Origin: Rhodanobacter sp. C03
Lineage (GTDB): Bacteria; Pseudomonadota; Gammaproteobacteria; Xanthomonadales; Rhodanobacteraceae
DNA: 64,000 bases
Direction: 5' to 3'
Assembly: GCF_002001175.1 (NCBI RefSeq)
Contig: NZ_MUNT01000001.1
Location: forward strand, 1,054,001 to 1,118,000
Part shown: positions 8,484-18,102 of the stretch, piece after piece
Position numbering within the stretch: the first letter of the stretch is position 1
Layout: each line of letters begins with the position of its first letter
Notes under the pieces: model-generated
Databases searched by the model: none
What the model was told of the DNA's origin: nothing
What the model saw: only the letters and a program-made list of their open reading frames with translations
Program-made: the position numbers and the translations under genes

Positions 8484-9440
8484 TTATTCCTGATACGCGC
8501 CGTAGCTGCGCAGGCGCTTGTAGCGCTGTTCGAGCAGGTCGGGCAGCGGCATGGCTTCCAGTTCGTCGAGCTGCTTCAGCAGCACGGCTTTCAGGCGCAC
8601 CGCCATTGAGCGGGGGTTGCGATGGGCGCCGCCGAGCGGCTCGCGCACCAGCTTGTCGATCAGGCCCAGTTCCAGCAAGCGGGGCGCCGTCATTCCTAGG
8701 GCTTCGGCCGCATCCTTCACCTTGTCCGGGCTCTTCCACAGGATCGAGGCGCAGCCTTCCGGCGAGATCACCGAATAGGTCGAGTACTGCAGCATCAGCG
8801 TGCGGTCGCCGACGCCGATCGCCAGCGCGCCGCCGGAGCCGCCTTCGCCGATCACGGTGCACACGATCGGCACCTTCAGTTCAGCCATTTCCATCAGGTT
8901 GCGGGCGATCGCCTCGCTCTGGCCGCGTTCCTCGGCACCGACGCCGGGATAGGCTCCGGGGGTGTCGATCAGGGTCAGCAGCGGCAGGCCGAAGCGCTCG
9001 GCCATCTTCATCAGGCGCAGCGCCTTGCGGTAACCCTCGGGGCGCGGCATGCCGAAGTTGCGGCGCACCTTGTCCTTGGTGTTGCGGCCCTTCTGGTGGC
9101 CGATGATCACCACCGGCCGGCCGCTGATGCGGCCGAGGCCGCCGACGATGGCGGCGTCGTCCGCATACATGCGGTCGCCGGCCAGTTCGTGGAATTCCTC
9201 GCAGATCACGCCGATGTAGTCGAGCGTGTACGGCCGGGCCGGATGGCGCGACAGCTGGGTGGTCTGCCAGGAGTTGAGGTTGCGGAAGATCTCGTTGGTC
9301 TTGAGCTTCAGCTTCTCGCGCAGACGGCCGACTTCCTCGTCGATATTGAACGCCTGGCCGGTGCTGGCGTGGCGAAGCTCTTCGATCTTCGCGTCCAGTT
9401 CGGCGATCGGTTGTTCGAAATCGAGGAAGTTGGGGTTCAT
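8484..9440 (-). CDS. accA: Acetyl-CoA carboxylase carboxyltransferase subunit alpha
   Basis: A 318-residue AccA. With AccD it forms the carboxyltransferase that moves CO2 from biotin to acetyl-CoA in the first step of fatty acid synthesis. The start [22 protein letters not shown] is typical, as are [43 protein letters not shown] and [15 protein letters not shown]. The ATG at 9440 is used, not the longer frame to 9581. It is divergent from the yajD-like gene and separated from dnaE by it. Confidence 0.97.
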   Translation of the reverse strand: MNPNFLDFEQPIAELDAKIEELRHASTGQAFNIDEEVGRLREKLKLKTNEIFRNLNSWQTTQLSRHPARPYTLDYIGVICEEFHELAGDRMYADDAAIVGGLGRISGRPVVIIGHQKGRNTKDKVRRNFGMPRPEGYRKALRLMKMAERFGLPLLTLIDTPGAYPGVGAEERGQSEAIARNLMEMAELKVPIVCTVIGEGGSGGALAIGVGDRTLMLQYSTYSVISPEGCASILWKSPDKVKDAAEALGMTAPRLLELGLIDKLVREPLGGAHRNPRSMAVRLKAVLLKQLDELEAMPLPDLLEQRYKRLRSYGAYQE

Positions 9441-9601
9441 TCGTTGCATTTCATGGCACAGAAGCGGGTCAGTATACCGTTCCGCAGGAAAAGACGAGAA
9501 CGCCGCCGTATGGCTGTGACGGGTTCGACAGATGCCTGCCGCATGCCGGTCGATTGCGCTATCGTCCGCCCCATCCAGCACTGCACTAACCGGGTCCGAC
9601 C

Positions 9602-9982
9602 ATGCCGATCAAGCCACCCATCGACGACGCCAAGCTCGACCGCATTGTGGCCGAGGCACGGCGCAACGCCGAGCAGCGCGAACTGGGCTATCGCGAGCGC
9701 GCGCTGAAGATGTATCCGTGGATCTGCGGCCGTTGCGCGCGCGAGTTCACCCGCGCAAACCTGCAGGAACTGACCGTGCATCATCGCAATCATGACCACG
9801 ACTTCAACCCGCCGGACGGCAGCAACTGGGAGCTGCTGTGCGTGTATTGCCATGACAACGAACACTCGCGGCACATCGACCATGTGCGTGGCGGCGTGAT
9901 GGAAGTCGAGGATGCGCCGCCGGCTACCGGCAACCCGTTCGCGGATCTGAAAGCGATGCTGGAACGGGGCAAGAAAGCCTAG
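9602..9982 (+). CDS. yajD: YajD family HNH nuclease
   Basis: A 126-residue protein with an HNH/zinc-finger core. CGRCAREF supplies the first Cys pair, [17 protein letters not shown] the HH...N/H catalytic region, and [14 protein letters not shown] the second Cys pair and last His. It matches the YajD family. Nuclease activity is inferred from the motif; the biological role is not known. It is the only plus-strand gene inside this minus-strand block, between accA and dnaE. A long REP-like palindrome follows immediately. Confidence 0.88.
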   Translation: MPIKPPIDDAKLDRIVAEARRNAEQRELGYRERALKMYPWICGRCAREFTRANLQELTVHHRNHDHDFNPPDGSNWELLCVYCHDNEHSRHIDHVRGGVMEVEDAPPATGNPFADLKAMLERGKKA

Positions 9983-9995
9983 AGGCGCGGACGCA

Positions 9996-10079
9996 CTGTG
10001 GGAGCGGCTTCAGCCGCGATGCTTCTGGCCTTGCAGTTCGGCAACATCAAGCGCATCGCGGCTGAAGCCGCTCCCACAG
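9996..10079. repeat. REP-like element, 27-bp perfect inverted repeat
   Basis: The left arm (9996-10022, beginning CTGTGGGAGCGGCTTCAG) and right arm (10053-10079) are exact reverse complements around a 30-base loop. The arm is the GTGGGAGCGGCTTCAGCCGC type of extragenic palindrome that occurs in many copies in Xanthomonadaceae and Pseudomonas, where it is mobilised by REP-associated tyrosine transposases. It sits between the convergent yajD and dnaE genes and could also act as a terminator. Confidence 0.9.
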
Positions 10080-10088
10080 GTACGTTGC

Positions 10089-13000
10089 TCAATCCTGCTG
10101 CTTGACGATGCGCAGCCGGGTCGCCTGCACGCCAGGCAGCGCGCGCACGGCGCGCAGCAGGTCGGGGATGGCGTCCACGCGCCATGCTTCGCCCAGTTCG
10201 ATGTCGGCCTGGGCGTTGCGGTTGCGGTAGCCGTGCAGCATCACGCTGGCGCGACCGCCGCGGTAGCCAGCCAGCGCATGTTGCAGTTGTGCGATGAAGT
10301 CGGGGCCGATGCGGTTCAATTTCAGCTGCAACAACCGCGCATGCTTGCGGCAGGCATCGGCCAGTGAGGTGGCGCTGCGCGCGCGCAGCTGGAAGCCGCC
10401 GCCGGAGAAGTCGTCGATGCGCAGGCCGCCGTCGACGATCAGCATCTGGTCGCGGGTGAGCAGCGGCGCGACCTGCTGGTAAAGCTCGCCAAAGAAGCTC
10501 ACCTCGATGATGCCGCTGCCATCTTCCAGCCGCACGAAGGCGTCGCTGTCGCCACGTTTGCGCACGGCGGTGACCATGCCGGCGACGGTCCACGGTGTAT
10601 CCGGGCCGCGGCGGAAGCGGTTGTTGTCGCCGTCATCGTTCTTGCGCGGCTTCGGCGGCTGGTAGCGGTCGCCGATCTCGCCCAGCGGGCAGGTGGACAG
10701 CTGGGCCAGTTCGTCCTTCCACGGGTCGGTTGGATGGCCGGACAGATAATGCCCGAGCGTGTCGCGCTCGCCCTGCAGCTTCTGCTCCAGCGGCCATTCC
10801 GGCACGGTTGGCAGGTTGATGTGCACCACCGGTGTCAACGCGCCCCGGCTCGTATCTGAGATGCTGGCGCCGAACATGTCGTTCTGGCCGGACTGCCTGT
10901 CGCGCAGATGCTGCTCGGCGGCCTTGATCGCATCGGGCAGCTGCAGCATCAGGCTGGCGCGGTTCGGCGCCAGCGCATCCAGTGCACCGGACAGGATCAG
11001 CGCTTCCAGCACGCGGCGGTTGAGCTTGGTTGGATCGACCCGGCGGCAGAAGTCAGCGAGGTCGGTGTACTTGCCGTGTGTGCGTTCGGCGGCGATCGCC
11101 TCGCAGGCACCCTGGCCAACACCTTTGATCGCCCCGAGCCCGTACTGGATCACCTTGGGTTCGACCGCGACAAACATGTATTCGGACGCATTCACGTCCG
11201 GCGGCTGCACGGTGATGCCGAGCGCGCGCGATTCGTCGAGGAAGGTCACCGCCTTGTCGGTGTTGTCCATGTCCGACGAGATCGTCGCGGCCATGAACTC
11301 GGCCGGGTAGTGCGCCTTCAGCCATGCGGTCTGGTACGACACCAAGGCGTAGGCGGCGGCGTGTGACTTGTTGAAGCCGTAGCCGGCGAACTTCTCCATC
11401 AGGTCGAAGATGGTGTCTGCCTTGTCGCCGGCCAGGCCATCCTTTGCGGCGCCCTCGCGGAACTTGGCGCGCTCCTTCGCCATCTTCTCGACGTCTTTCT
11501 TGCCCATCGCGCGGCGCAGCAGGTCGGCGCCGCCGAGCGAGTAGCCGCCGACGATCTGCGCCATCTGCATCACCTGCTCCTGGTAGACCATGATGCCGTA
11601 GGTCTCTTGCAGGATCGGCTCGACGCGCGGGTCGGGATATTCCACTTCCTCGCGGCCGTGCTTGCGCGCGACGAAGCTGGGGATCAGGTCCATCGGGCCG
11701 GGACGGTACAGCGCCACTAGCGCGATGATGTCCTCGAAGCGGTCAGGCTTCGCATCCTTCAGCATGCGCTGCATGCCGGAGGATTCGAGCTGGAACACCG
11801 CGACGGTCTGCGCCTTCTTCAGCAGTTCGTATGGCTTTGGGTCGTCCAGTGGCAGCTGCGAAATATCCAGCGGCGCTTCGCCGGTTTTCGCGCGGCGCGT
11901 GTTGATCGCCTTCACCGCCCAGTCGATGATGGTCAGCGTGCGCAGGCCGAGGAAGTCGAACTTCACCAGGCCGACCGCTTCGACGTCGTCCTTGTCGTAC
12001 TGGGTCACCACGCCGCCACCACCGGCTTCGCAGTACAGCGGCGCGAAGTCGGTCAATGGCGTCGGTGCGATCACCACACCGCCGGCGTGCTTGCCGGCGT
12101 TGCGGGTGAGGTTTTCCAGGCTCAAGGCCAGGTCGATCAGGGCGCGGGCCTCTTCATCCTGCTCGTAGGCTTCGCAGAATTCCTTGACGACGCGGTCGGT
12201 CTCTTTCTTCGACTTCTCCGAACGGCCGAGTGCATCGGACAGCGTGAGATCGAGCGGTCGCGGCGGCACCATCTTGGCCAGTCGGTCGACCTGGCCGTAC
12301 GGCATGCTGAGCACGCGACCGGAGTCGCGCAGCACGGCCTTGGCCGCCATCGAGCCGTAGGTGATGATCTGGCTGACGCGGTCGCGGCCGTATTTGCGCG
12401 ACACGTAGTCGATCACCTCGTCGCGGCGATCCATGCAAAAGTCGATGTCGAAGTCGGGCATCGACACGCGTTCGGGATTGAGGAAGCGCTCGAACAGCAG
12501 GTTGAACTGTAGCGGATCCAGATCGGTGATCTTCAGTGCCCAGGCGACCAGCGAGCCGGCACCGGAACCACGGCCCGGCCCGACCGGAATACCATTGTGC
12601 TTGCCCCAGCGGATGAAGTCCGAAACGATCAGGAAGTAGCCGGGGAAGCCCATCTTGATGATGACGTCCAGCTCGCGTTCCAGCCGCGTCTCGTAGTCGG
12701 CCAGCGTATGACCGGCGGCGAGCGGCGCCAGTGCGAGGCGCTCCTGCAGGCCTTGCCGGGACAGTTCGCGGATATGACTGTCTAGGTTGTAACCGGCGGG
12801 TACCGGGAAGTCGGGCAGGTAGTACTTGCCGAACTCCAGTTCCAGGTTGCAGCGCCGGGCCAACTCGACGCTGTTTTCCAGTGCCTCGGGAAGATCGGCG
12901 AACAGCGCGGCCATCTCCTCGGGCGTCTTCAGGTATTGCTGATCACTGTAGTCGCGTGGGCGTTTCGGATCGGCCAGTACGCGCCCCTGGTTGATGCATA

Positions 13001-13643
13001 CGCGGGCTTCATGCGCGCTGAAATCGTCCTGCTTCAGGAAGCGCACGTCGTTGCTGGCCAGCACCGGCAGGCCGAGTTCGGCGGCCAGCGCCAGCGCCGC
13101 GGTATTCCAGTTTTCCTCGCTGTCGCGGCCGCAGCGGGTCAGCTCCAGATACAGTCGCTCGGGGAACAGCCGCGCCAGCGGACGCAGCTTTACCAGCGCC
13201 GCCTCGACGCCCTGGTTCAGCGCGATGCGGCCGATCTCGCTGTCGCGACCAAGCAGGGCAATCAGGCCCTTGCTGGCGGCGGCAGTCAGCCAGTCGGACT
13301 CGACCAGCGCGCGGCCCCCATGCTGGCCTTCCTGCCATGCACGCGAAACCAGTCGCGACAGGTTGAGATAACCCTCGCGGTTCTGGCACAGCAGGGTGAG
13401 CCGCCACGGGCGCGGGTCATCCAGTGCGCTGATCCACAGGTCGCACCCGCCGATCGGCTTGATGCCAGCCGCGCTGCACGCCTTGTAGAACTTCACCAGC
13501 GCGAACATGTTGCATTCGTCAGTCAACGCCACTGCCGGGATGCCGTCGCGCACGCAGGCAGCGACCAGCGCCTTGATGCGGATGGTCGAATCGACCAGCG
13601 AATATTCGCTGTGCAGGTGCAGGTGGGTATAGCGGACGGTCAT
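10089..13643 (-). CDS. dnaE: DNA polymerase III subunit alpha
   Basis: This 1184-residue protein is the replicative polymerase catalytic subunit. The PHP domain opens it (YTHLHLHSEYSLVDS near residue 5). The C-family core shows GPGRGSGAGSLVAW near residue 355 and the catalytic PDFDIDF near 396. The helix-hairpin-helix and OB-fold regions occupy the C-terminal third. The ATG at 13643 (MTVRYTHLHL) is the conserved start. A second, error-prone paralogue (dnaE2) lies near 56,400-59,480. The usual rnhB-dnaE adjacency is interrupted by two small genes. Confidence 0.97.
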   Translation of the reverse strand: MTVRYTHLHLHSEYSLVDSTIRIKALVAACVRDGIPAVALTDECNMFALVKFYKACSAAGIKPIGGCDLWISALDDPRPWRLTLLCQNREGYLNLSRLVSRAWQEGQHGGRALVESDWLTAAASKGLIALLGRDSEIGRIALNQGVEAALVKLRPLARLFPERLYLELTRCGRDSEENWNTAALALAAELGLPVLASNDVRFLKQDDFSAHEARVCINQGRVLADPKRPRDYSDQQYLKTPEEMAALFADLPEALENSVELARRCNLELEFGKYYLPDFPVPAGYNLDSHIRELSRQGLQERLALAPLAAGHTLADYETRLERELDVIIKMGFPGYFLIVSDFIRWGKHNGIPVGPGRGSGAGSLVAWALKITDLDPLQFNLLFERFLNPERVSMPDFDIDFCMDRRDEVIDYVSRKYGRDRVSQIITYGSMAAKAVLRDSGRVLSMPYGQVDRLAKMVPPRPLDLTLSDALGRSEKSKKETDRVVKEFCEAYEQDEEARALIDLALSLENLTRNAGKHAGGVVIAPTPLTDFAPLYCEAGGGGVVTQYDKDDVEAVGLVKFDFLGLRTLTIIDWAVKAINTRRAKTGEAPLDISQLPLDDPKPYELLKKAQTVAVFQLESSGMQRMLKDAKPDRFEDIIALVALYRPGPMDLIPSFVARKHGREEVEYPDPRVEPILQETYGIMVYQEQVMQMAQIVGGYSLGGADLLRRAMGKKDVEKMAKERAKFREGAAKDGLAGDKADTIFDLMEKFAGYGFNKSHAAAYALVSYQTAWLKAHYPAEFMAATISSDMDNTDKAVTFLDESRALGITVQPPDVNASEYMFVAVEPKVIQYGLGAIKGVGQGACEAIAAERTHGKYTDLADFCRRVDPTKLNRRVLEALILSGALDALAPNRASLMLQLPDAIKAAEQHLRDRQSGQNDMFGASISDTSRGALTPVVHINLPTVPEWPLEQKLQGERDTLGHYLSGHPTDPWKDELAQLSTCPLGEIGDRYQPPKPRKNDDGDNNRFRRGPDTPWTVAGMVTAVRKRGDSDAFVRLEDGSGIIEVSFFGELYQQVAPLLTRDQMLIVDGGLRIDDFSGGGFQLRARSATSLADACRKHARLLQLKLNRIGPDFIAQLQHALAGYRGGRASVMLHGYRNRNAQADIELGEAWRVDAIPDLLRAVRALPGVQATRLRIVKQQD

Positions 13644-13781
13644 GCAGATTTGCGCGGTGAGTCCACGCAGGCTAACCGGCGACCCGTCCAGCGGCAAGAT
13701 TGACTTCCGTGCAGTTTGCGCAATTCGAGGCGGTGGCTGGAGTCGCCCCGTGGGAGCCGTGCTTTCCCGTGTTCGAGAGGC

Positions 13782-14336
13782 TCAATGGCTGGCGATGGTT
13801 GCGGCAACTGTCGGGGGCGCCGGCTCGGTCAGCAAGGCGTTGATCTCGGCGATCAGGTCGTCCAGCATGTCCGCGCCGTAACCGACATGGACATGCGCCA
13901 CGGTGCCATCCCGATGCAGCATCACCATCACTGGGATGCCCTTGTCGGCGCCGTAGGGTTTGCCGATTTCACCGTAGCGGTCCCAGGTAATCAACAGTCC
14001 CGGCAGGCGCTCTCTGAGTAAGCGCGCGCTATGCGCGAACGTGTCGTGGTCCTCCTTGGAGTCGACGGCTACGACTTGCAATGGCAGACCGCGCTGGGTG
14101 GCAACCGCCTGCAGGCCTGCCAGCACCGGCATTTCCTTCATGCAGTAGCCACACCAGGTTGCCCAAAAACTGATCACCACGACCTTGCCGTGCAGGGAAG
14201 ATACGGTGACAGCCGGCCCACCCAGCTCCGAACCCAGCGCGTCTGGCGGACTGCTGCCCGGCGGCATCTCCGCGCCGGCAGCGAAAGAGAGCATCAGTGC
14301 GAGCAGTGCGAAAGCGATCCTGCGCATGTAGTCCAT
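13782..14336 (-). CDS. TlpA-like periplasmic thiol:disulfide oxidoreductase
   Basis: A 184-residue protein with a signal peptide or anchor (MRRIAFALLALMLSFAAGAE) and a TlpA/AhpC-TSA-like thioredoxin fold. SFWATWCGYCMKEMPVL carries the CxxC (CGYC), and GIPVMVMLHRDG carries the cis-Pro. It probably acts in the periplasm on protein thiols, for example in cytochrome maturation or as a reductant; the partner is unknown. The ATG at 14336 is chosen; 14327 is possible. It lies between dnaE and a 66-residue unknown gene. Confidence 0.85.
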   Translation of the reverse strand: MDYMRRIAFALLALMLSFAAGAEMPPGSSPPDALGSELGGPAVTVSSLHGKVVVISFWATWCGYCMKEMPVLAGLQAVATQRGLPLQVVAVDSKEDHDTFAHSARLLRERLPGLLITWDRYGEIGKPYGADKGIPVMVMLHRDGTVAHVHVGYGADMLDDLIAEINALLTEPAPPTVAATIASH

Positions 14337-14492
14337 CCCCCTGGCTGGTGTCACCAGCGTAGCAACCGGGAGTGCATGGTGGAAGCGATGATCGGCGCCC
14401 CAAGCCTGCGCTGCCTGCGTGGTCGGCCGGGAGCCTTTGGCTTTATTCAGCAGATGGCATCAAAGCTTGATTCTCACGGCCATCCACCGCCA

Positions 14493-14693
14493 TCAGTGGA
14501 CATGAAAGAGTTCGTCGTCGCCTTCATGTTCGACGTAGTGGTCGAAACTGCGTACCTCCAGGCGGTGGAGGTTGTAGTCGGCGTGCGACGGGTTGTCTTC
14601 ATCGACAACGGAGGGAGCGGTGGCGACCGGTTGCGGCGTGGGCACCGTGGTGGGCGTCGATGGTGTGGGTGAGCGGTTGTCTGGAAGCATCAT
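14493..14693 (-). CDS. Small hypothetical protein, 66 residues
   Basis: Starts at tandem ATGs (14693 and 14690) with a clear CAGGAGT ribosome-binding site 7 bases upstream. The N-terminal half is Pro/Thr-rich and looks disordered. The C-terminal half is rich in acidic residues and His (DYNLHRLEVRSFDHYVEHEGDDELFHVH). No signal peptide or membrane segment is visible, and no family is recognised. The good ribosome-binding site and the biased composition support a real gene. It sits alone between rnhB and the TlpA-like gene. Confidence 0.6.
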   Translation of the reverse strand: MMLPDNRSPTPSTPTTVPTPQPVATAPSVVDEDNPSHADYNLHRLEVRSFDHYVEHEGDDELFHVH

Positions 14694-14922
14694 GGCACGA
14701 CTCCTGCGATCGTGAGGGCGCTGATGAGTCCGCAGTGACAGCGGGTCGGCGTGTCTTGGCGGGACAGGCCGGTGTTGCTGGCGCGTCCGTGCAGGCGGGG
14801 ATTCCTGTAGTGAAGGATGCGCCTGCACAGGAAAAAGTTGCATAGACGAATGGGCTATACGAATCAATCTCAGTAATGGTGGGACGGTGCGTCTACACGC
14901 ACCGGCCGTCGGCGAAACCTGC

Positions 14923-15567
14923 TTAGAACAGGCTCGCCTGATCCAGCAACCGTCGCACCGGGGCATAGCTGCGGCGATGCTGCGTGCACGGCCCCAGTAG
15001 CTGCAACGAAGCCAGATGCGTCGGGGTCGGATAGCCCTTGTGCACAGCGAAACCGTAGCCGGGGTGCACCGCATCCAATGCCACCATCAGGCGGTCACGA
15101 CTGACCTTGGCAAGGATCGAGGCTGCACTGATCGCCGGCTCCAGCGCATCGCCACCGACGATCGCGCGGCCGGGGCAGGGCAAGTCCTTCGGCAGCTTGT
15201 TGCCGTCGATCAGTGCCTCGTATGCGGCCGGTGCGAGCCCAGCTACCGCACGACTCATGCCGGCCATGGTGGCCTGGAAGATGTTCAGCCGATCGATTTC
15301 TTCGGGTTCGATCAGCACCACGCAATACGCCAGCGCGCGCTCGATGATCAGTGGGTACAGCGCCTCGCGCCTTGCCTCGCTGAGTTTTTTCGAATCGTTG
15401 AGACCCGCGATCGGGCGTTCCGGATCCAGGATCACCGCTGCGACCGCCAGCGGCCCGGCCAGCGGTCCGCGGCCTGCTTCGTCCACACCGGCCGTGAGCA
15501 TGTTTTTTGTGTTTGTCCCCACTCCCCCTGGAGAGGAGGGGAGACTGCTCGCGGAGAACTCATCCAT
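14923..15567 (-). CDS. rnhB: Ribonuclease HII
   Basis: A 214-residue RNase HII that removes ribonucleotides and RNA from DNA hybrids. The first catalytic acids lie in [56 protein letters not shown] and [17 protein letters not shown] follow. The ATG at 15567 overlaps the lpxB stop by 8 bp. An ATG at 15501 would drop a low-complexity N-terminal piece encoded by a degenerate palindrome near 15,520; neither start has a strong ribosome-binding site. It is the last gene of the lpx cluster. Confidence 0.94.
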   Translation of the reverse strand: MDEFSASSLPSSPGGVGTNTKNMLTAGVDEAGRGPLAGPLAVAAVILDPERPIAGLNDSKKLSEARREALYPLIIERALAYCVVLIEPEEIDRLNIFQATMAGMSRAVAGLAPAAYEALIDGNKLPKDLPCPGRAIVGGDALEPAISAASILAKVSRDRLMVALDAVHPGYGFAVHKGYPTPTHLASLQLLGPCTQHRRSYAPVRRLLDQASLF

Positions 15568-16777
15568 GGGCAGGTGCTTCGTCGATCAACTCTGCAATCG
15601 CCGCGGCCGCACGATCACCCGCGTGACCCTCCATGCCGCCACGCAATGTCTGATGAAGTTGTTCGAAAGCGTTGACGATATGGCTGCGGCGCTCGCTGTC
15701 GCGGAACAGCGCCAAGCTGGCGGAGGCCAGATTCGTGGCTGTGCAGTCATCCTGCATCAGCTCGGGCACCAGCCGGTCATCATCGAGGCCGCTGGCGCGC
15801 GCGAGAATGTTGGGCAGCGAATAGATGTCGGTTTTCAGCATCTTCATGGCGCGTGCAATGCGATAGCTCAACGGGGCGACGCGATAGCCCACCACCATCG
15901 GACGCTTCGCCAGCATCGCCTCCAGCGTGGCGGTACCGGAGGCCAGCAGCACCACGTCGGAGGCCAGCATCGCCTCGTGTGCATGGCCATCGAGCAGCAG
16001 CGGCGCGGTCTCGTCGTGAGGGCTCTTCGCCAGCAAGGCCTTGAGCCGGGCATGGACCTGCGGGTTGGCGGCCGGGATCACGATGCGCAGCCCCGGGATG
16101 GCTGCGGCTACTTGCGCGGCAGCGTCGATGAAGGTCTGTCCCAGTCGTGCCAGTTCCGACAGTCGGCTGCCCGGCAGCACGGCCAGTACCGGAGCTTGCT
16201 GTGGCAGTTGCAGAACGTCGCGGGCGCCCACCCGGTCGGACACCAGCGCGAAGCGATCAGCCAGCGGATGACCGACGAAGCGGGCATCGATGCCGTGCTT
16301 GGCGTAGATCGCCGGCTCCATCGGAAACAGGCACAGCACGCGGCTGGCGCTGCGCCCGATCTTCTCTGCGCGCTTCTCGCGCCAGGCCCACACCGATGGG
16401 CTGACGTAGTGCACGGTCAGCAGGCCAGCCTGCTTCAGCCGTTGTTCCACGCCAAGGTTGAAATCGGGTGCGTCGATGCCGACCACCACGGTGGGTTTCG
16501 CTTGCAGCAGACGTGCCACCAGGGCCTTGCGCAGCCGCAGCAGGCGCGGCAGGTGGCTGATCACTTCGCTGAAGCCGAACAGCGAAAGCTCGTGGATGTC
16601 GTACCAGGACTCGAAGCCTTGCGCCTGCATGCGGGCACCGCCGATGCCGACGAAGCGGGCCTGCGGATAGCGCTGGCGCAAGGCGACGATCAGGTCGGCG
16701 CCGAGCTGGTCGCCGGAATCTTCGCCGGCGAGGATGGCGATGAGGGGAGCTGGGCTGGAGACGTCAATGTTTTGCAT
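15560..16777 (-). CDS. lpxB: Lipid-A-disaccharide synthase
   Basis: A 405-residue GT19 glycosyltransferase. It joins UDP-2,3-diacylglucosamine to lipid X, forming the lipid A disaccharide at the inner membrane. Recognised from [14 protein letters not shown] at the N-terminus, [38 protein letters not shown] and LPGSRLSEL. The ATG is at 16777. It follows lpxA after 66 bp that contain a hairpin. It overlaps rnhB at its end. Confidence 0.96.
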   Translation of the reverse strand: MQNIDVSSPAPLIAILAGEDSGDQLGADLIVALRQRYPQARFVGIGGARMQAQGFESWYDIHELSLFGFSEVISHLPRLLRLRKALVARLLQAKPTVVVGIDAPDFNLGVEQRLKQAGLLTVHYVSPSVWAWREKRAEKIGRSASRVLCLFPMEPAIYAKHGIDARFVGHPLADRFALVSDRVGARDVLQLPQQAPVLAVLPGSRLSELARLGQTFIDAAAQVAAAIPGLRIVIPAANPQVHARLKALLAKSPHDETAPLLLDGHAHEAMLASDVVLLASGTATLEAMLAKRPMVVGYRVAPLSYRIARAMKMLKTDIYSLPNILARASGLDDDRLVPELMQDDCTATNLASASLALFRDSERRSHIVNAFEQLHQTLRGGMEGHAGDRAAAAIAELIDEAPAHG

Positions 16778-16822
16778 TTCGTCTCCTACGGAAAGTCAGA
16801 GCAAGAGCGCGTATTTGATTTG

Positions 16823-16847
16823 CTGATATGCGCTACGCGCATATCAG
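16823..16847. other. Intercistronic hairpin at the lpxA stop / lpxB leader
   Basis: A perfect 11-bp inverted repeat, CTGATATGCGC / GCGCATATCAG, with a 3-base loop. Its right arm includes the lpxA stop codon. There is no U-run on the minus strand, so it is more likely an mRNA stability or partial-attenuation structure than a terminator. Confidence 0.6.
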
Positions 16848-17632
16848 CGGGCAAGCGCCCGCTCGCTGTGGTCGAGAAATTCCAGCATCGCGCGCACGTC
16901 GTCGCTCTGCTGCGCCTGCTCGATCAGTTTCTCGCGCGCCTCGGGTAGCGACAAGCCGGCCATGTACAAAGTACGGTAAGCACGCTTGATCGCGGCGATG
17001 CGCGTGGCGTCGAAGCCGCGCCGCTTCAGGCCTTCGCTGTTGATGCCGCGGGGGCGGCCCTGCTGCTCGTTCGCCATCGTCACGAACGGCGGCACGTCAT
17101 GGCCGACCAGACAGCCCATCCCGATGAACGCATGGGCACCGACCTTGCAGAACTGATGCGCACCGGAATAACCGGCGAAGACCGTCCAGTCGCCGACTTC
17201 CACATGCCCGGCCAGTGCAGCGTAGTTGGAAAACACCACGTGGTTGCCGAGCTGGCAGTCGTGCGCAATGTGCACGTAGGCGAGCAGCCAATTGTCGTTG
17301 CCGATACGGGTGGCACCACCGCCTTCGCCGGTACCGCGATTGATGGTGACGAATTCGCGGATCAGATTACGGTCGCCAATCACCAGTTCGGTACGTTCGC
17401 CGGCAAACTTCTTGTCCTGCGGTGCGCCGCCGAGTGAGGTGAACTGGGCGATGCGGTTGTCGCGGCCGATCCGGGTTGGCCCCTCGATCACCACATGCGG
17501 GCCGATCACCGTTCCGTCGCCGATCTCCACTTCGGCACCGATCACGCTGTAGGCGCCGATGCTGACGTTGGTGCCGATGACAGCAGAGGGATCGATCAGC
17601 GCGCTGGGGTGAATCGAAGCGGCATGAGTCAT
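16844..17632 (-). CDS. lpxA: UDP-N-acetylglucosamine acyltransferase
   Basis: This 262-residue left-handed beta-helix enzyme performs the first lipid A step, 3-O-acylation of UDP-GlcNAc. Hexapeptide repeats run from about residue 5 to 190 ([30 protein letters not shown]). The catalytic His lies in [12 protein letters not shown], and [12 protein letters not shown] and the C-terminal helical domain are present. The ATG at 17632 overlaps the fabZ stop by 4 bp. Confidence 0.97.
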   Translation of the reverse strand: MTHAASIHPSALIDPSAVIGTNVSIGAYSVIGAEVEIGDGTVIGPHVVIEGPTRIGRDNRIAQFTSLGGAPQDKKFAGERTELVIGDRNLIREFVTINRGTGEGGGATRIGNDNWLLAYVHIAHDCQLGNHVVFSNYAALAGHVEVGDWTVFAGYSGAHQFCKVGAHAFIGMGCLVGHDVPPFVTMANEQQGRPRGINSEGLKRRGFDATRIAAIKRAYRTLYMAGLSLPEAREKLIEQAQQSDDVRAMLEFLDHSERALAR

Positions 17633-18102
17633 TTGTCGGACCTCGCAGCGCACATCAGTTCGCAGCTGGCCACTTCCTTGCCGTCGACTAGGGTACGTGC
17701 CACGAACAGGCCCATGCCACGCATCAGGCGTTTCAAGGTCACTTCCAGACGCAACTGATCGCCGGGTACGACCGGCGCGCTGAAACGGGCGTTGTCGACC
17801 TTGACCAGATAGAACAGCGGGCTGCCCTTGTCGCCCTTGAGATGCCGGCTGATCTGGGTCAGCAGGCCGGCGGTCTGCGCCATGGCCTCGACGATCAGCA
17901 CGCCGGGCATGACCGGATGACCAGGGAAGTGCCCCTGGAAGAACGGCTCGTTGATCGTCACATTCTTCAGTGCGACCACGCTGACATCGGGCACGATCTC
18001 GATCACCCGGTCCACCAGCAGGAACGGATAGCGATGCGGCAGCAATTGCTGGATCTGTTCCACATTGATCGGCAACGACAGGGTCCCGGTTTTCTCACTC
18101 AT
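17629..18102 (-). CDS. fabZ: 3-hydroxyacyl-ACP dehydratase FabZ
   Basis: A 157-residue hot-dog-fold dehydratase of the fatty acid elongation cycle. [14 protein letters not shown], the active-site His in [23 protein letters not shown] and the catalytic Glu in that same stretch are visible. The ATG at 18102 overlaps the lpxD stop by 8 bp and the gene ends overlapping lpxA by 4 bp. The lpxD-fabZ-lpxA trio is therefore translationally coupled, which balances lipid A and phospholipid synthesis. Confidence 0.97.
   Translation of the reverse strand: MSEKTGTLSLPINVEQIQQLLPHRYPFLLVDRVIEIVPDVSVVALKNVTINEPFFQGHFPGHPVMPGVLIVEAMAQTAGLLTQISRHLKGDKGSPLFYLVKVDNARFSAPVVPGDQLRLEVTLKRLMRGMGLFVARTLVDGKEVASCELMCAARSDK

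Noticed and set aside
14720-14760. CTGATGAG string suggesting a hammerhead ribozyme
   Set aside because: No matching GAAA core or three-stem arrangement is present around it.
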